The notes under the pieces were generated by a model. It was not told where the DNA came from. It did not search any database and worked only from the letters and a program-made list of their open reading frames with translations. A DNA stretch of 15,796 bases, from contig JAFDUB010000031.1 in assembly GCA_019594025.1 (NCBI GenBank), positions 1 through 15,796 of the forward strand. Direction: 5' to 3'. Origin of the DNA: Thermoplasmata archaeon. Lineage in GTDB: Archaea; Thermoplasmatota; Thermoplasmata; Halarchaeoplasmatales; Halarchaeoplasmataceae. Shown here in pieces: positions 13,517 through 15,796 of this stretch (position 1 is the stretch's first letter; each line of letters opens with the position of its first letter). Position numbers and translations under genes: made by a program.

Positions 13517-15796
13517 ATGATGAACGCCCTCAAGGAACCAGAAATGATAGGGAGGGCCGACGAGCTATCTGTTTTAAAGGACAATTTTGAGAAGGCTTTA
13601 CAAGGACAGGGAAGCACTGTTTTTATCGCTGGTGAAGCCGGGGTCGGTAAGACTAGACTAGTTTCAGAACTTATCAATCACGCTAAAAAAGAAGGGGCAC
13701 AAGCTATTAAGGGCTGGTGCTTGGCAGGAAGCTTAGAGCCGTTGATGCCGGTGAGAGAGGCTTTAAGGAAAGCCGATCTTTACCATCTGATATCAGGCCA
13801 GCCGCCCCCACGTGTAATATCGGCGTATCTGATGCATGCTGGAGGAATACTAGTATCGAAGGTGGAAAGAGAATCCTCTGAATTGGATGGTGATATATTC
13901 GCCTCCATGCTGAACGCTGTCGGTAACTTCGTAACCGACTCTCTTTCTATGATGGGTAAGGAGGGTAGAGGGTTAAACGAGATAGTATATGGTAGCTACA
14001 CCATACTGATAGAATCTTTGCAAAGTGCGTCCTTGGCGTGTGTGATCGAGGGAATACAAAACGAGTTTTTAGTCGGTGATATGCAGCGAATGTTGAAAGA
14101 GGTAGGAGATCGATTGGAGCACTGGGATGGTGATACCTCGGAAGTTGCAGATCTAGAAGAGAAAATATCGTGGTTCATAACTTCGAAAAAATATGATGGA
14201 GAATTCCTTGTGGATGATCCTAAGTTGAAGCAAGAAAACCTGTTCGACAACGTGTTGATGGGAATACAAAGAGCGGCGACGGAGGATCCTTTGATACTAT
14301 TCATAGACGATCTTCAGTGGGCTGATCAAACAACCCTCAACTTACTTCATTATCTTGCCAGGAACACTCGTGAAAATAGGGTTCTTATTTTAGGTACATA
14401 TCGTCCAGAGGATGTTATGGACCTTCCAAACGGTGCTTCTCATCCGCTTGAGCTAACTATGCAGAACATGAGTAGAGAAGAGCTGCTTGAAAATATACAT
14501 CTTAAACGTCTAGAGGTTGAACACACTGATAAAGTGATCAAATCGACTTTGGGTAAAGGACTATCAGATACCGATCTGGTAGCAAGAATACATCAGGAGA
14601 CAGGTGGGAATCCTTTTTTCATATTGGAGGTTATTAAACTATTGTCAGAAGACGGATTGATAGCCATAAACTCGGAGGATGAATATACACTCTCTGGTGA
14701 TATTGAAGAGTTAAATATACCGTCAAAGATATACGACGTAATCAAACGCCGCTTGAACAGGTTGATGGTTGAACAGAGGGATATACTGGAGTGTGCCAGT
14801 GTGGAGGGAGAGGAATTTCGTTCCGAAGTAGTCGGTAAGGTGTTAGAATCAAATCGTTTGAGACTTCTTAAAAACTTGAGCGAGATAGAAAAAAAACATA
14901 AACTGATCCATTCGATGGGGGAAAAGTACCGTTTCGACCATGCTAAGATATCCGAGGTACTTTACAATGGGATAATGGATGAACTGAGGCAGGAATACCA
15001 CCGCCTTGTAGGTGATACCATAGAAGAGATCTACAAAGATAACATCGAAGAAGTGGTTAACGAATTGGCGCAACATTATTATCAAGCAAAGGACAAGAAG
15101 GCGGGAGAATATTTAATCCAAGCCGGTGGACAAGCCAAAGAACGGTATGCAAACACAGAGGCCGTACGTTTATACGAGCTTGCTCTAGATATCTTGGAAG
15201 ATGATGAAAACATAGTTATGGTTTCAGAAAGTATGGGAGATGTTAAGGAGCTAATGGGTTTTTACGATAACGCTGTAGATCTTTTCAACCGTGCTGCGGA
15301 GCTTACAAAAGATATAGTTACTAAAGCAAGGAATCTTAGGAAGACCGCCGAGGTATACCATAAGATCGGAGATATAACTCAGTCTGAATATGTGATCAAA
15401 AAGGCCAAAGATTTCTTCGTTACCAACCGTGCTGCGGAATTGGGAAGAATACTGGTTGTAGAAGGGAACATCCATTATAGAAAAGGTAATTTCGATAGGG
15501 CTATGGATCTACTCTCCGAATCCATCGATTTATTTAACGAAGTAGGTGGAGATAGAGATATGGGTAACGCCCTACGTACCGCAGGTAACATACATCTCTA
15601 TAGAGGAGAGTATGATATGGCTCTTGAACGGTATGAAAAGAGTTTAGAAGTTATGGAAAAGATCGGAGATAAGTCCGGTATCGCAACATCGGTCAGCAGC
15701 GTGGGTAACGTGTACCTTTACAAGGGGGATTTAGATAAGGCTTTAGAATACTTTGAGCACGGCCTTAAAATCCGCGAAAAGATACGTGATAAACGA
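13517..15796 (+). CDS. STAND-type AAA ATPase with TPR repeats, 3' end beyond window
   Basis: 760 codons are visible without a stop. It opens MMNALKEPEMIGRADELSVL, the usual 'GRxxEL' entry to an AAA_16-type NTPase. Walker A is GEAGVGKT (39-46), Walker B ILFIDD then LQWAD (260-270), and a sensor-1-like VLILGTYRPEDV follows. A second segment (about 370-515) has TGGNPFFILEVIKLLSEDGL and a winged-helix-like stretch (IPSKIYDVIKRRLNRL, YRFDHAKISEVLYN). TPR-like helical repeats run from about 516 to the window edge (AEYLIQAGG-type, NIHYRKGNFDRAMDLLSESI, NIHLYRGEYDMALERYEKSL, NVYLYKGDLDKALEYF). STAND proteins are signalling switches; TPRs usually bind a partner. Unusual is the spacing of over 200 residues between Walker A and B: about 107-230 looks like a separate alpha/beta domain (GGILVSKVERESSELDGDIF to WDGD and KYDGEF). 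The target and effector output are unknown. Confidence 0.88.
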   Translation, partial: MMNALKEPEMIGRADELSVLKDNFEKALQGQGSTVFIAGEAGVGKTRLVSELINHAKKEGAQAIKGWCLAGSLEPLMPVREALRKADLYHLISGQPPPRVISAYLMHAGGILVSKVERESSELDGDIFASMLNAVGNFVTDSLSMMGKEGRGLNEIVYGSYTILIESLQSASLACVIEGIQNEFLVGDMQRMLKEVGDRLEHWDGDTSEVADLEEKISWFITSKKYDGEFLVDDPKLKQENLFDNVLMGIQRAATEDPLILFIDDLQWADQTTLNLLHYLARNTRENRVLILGTYRPEDVMDLPNGASHPLELTMQNMSREELLENIHLKRLEVEHTDKVIKSTLGKGLSDTDLVARIHQETGGNPFFILEVIKLLSEDGLIAINSEDEYTLSGDIEELNIPSKIYDVIKRRLNRLMVEQRDILECASVEGEEFRSEVVGKVLESNRLRLLKNLSEIEKKHKLIHSMGEKYRFDHAKISEVLYNGIMDELRQEYHRLVGDTIEEIYKDNIEEVVNELAQHYYQAKDKKAGEYLIQAGGQAKERYANTEAVRLYELALDILEDDENIVMVSESMGDVKELMGFYDNAVDLFNRAAELTKDIVTKARNLRKTAEVYHKIGDITQSEYVIKKAKDFFVTNRAAELGRILVVEGNIHYRKGNFDRAMDLLSESIDLFNEVGGDRDMGNALRTAGNIHLYRGEYDMALERYEKSLEVMEKIGDKSGIATSVSSVGNVYLYKGDLDKALEYFEHGLKIREKIRDKR

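Noticed and set aside
13399..13590. Plus-strand open frame of 63 codons
   Set aside because: It overlaps the divergent promoter and the start of the STAND ATPase in another frame and has no recognisable content.

Overview
The window reads as a piece of an archaeal chromosome, most likely from an uncultured euryarchaeon and perhaps a Thermoplasmatota relative. The archaeal signs are an archaeal-type Hpt purine phosphoribosyltransferase, a type II tRNA-Ser with G73, AT-rich TATA-like boxes about 25 bases before many start codons (short or leaderless mRNAs), and secreted proteins built from parallel beta-helix, PKD and 'GWN' surface domains. The lineage is an inference. HypE indicates [NiFe]-hydrogenase maturation and so probably an anaerobe. 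Gene packing is very tight.

Layout. 1-956 (minus): three small, tightly coupled genes: a winged-helix regulator, a 95-residue unknown protein and a second HTH protein that leaves the window. 1075-4605 (plus): a MoaD/SAMP-like ubiquitin-fold protein, then a 1084-residue membrane-anchored surface protein with a beta-helix, an embedded GWN-type domain and a lysine-rich cytoplasmic tail carrying fresh 39-base tandem repeats. 4602-7328 (minus): a four-gene cluster, read in the order small two-helix membrane protein, MTA/MTI phosphorylase, MTA/SAH/5'-deoxyadenosine deaminase and Hpt. Together the last three can turn methylthioadenosine into hypoxanthine and then IMP. 7412-8458 (plus): hypE. 8455-9990 (minus): a secreted, membrane-anchored phospholipase-D-family protein with a PKD domain. 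10074-10159 (plus): tRNA-Ser(CGA).

10160-11088 is a decay zone next to the tRNA. It holds the last 55 codons of a P-type cation ATPase, and a 5'-truncated C-terminal piece of a GWN-domain surface protein on the opposite strand. 11225-13383 (minus): a cold-shock-domain protein, a class III PLP aminotransferase resembling glutamate-1-semialdehyde aminomutase, and an OsmC-type thiol peroxidase. 13517-15796 (plus): a large STAND-type ATPase with TPRs, open at the window edge, with an extra domain of about 120 residues inserted between Walker A and Walker B.

The best candidates for something under-described are the purine/methylthio salvage operon with its unnamed small membrane protein, the surface protein with a long basic inner tail, the domain insertion in the STAND ATPase, and the two gene remnants beside tRNA-Ser. 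I see no CRISPR array, transposase or defence cassette.
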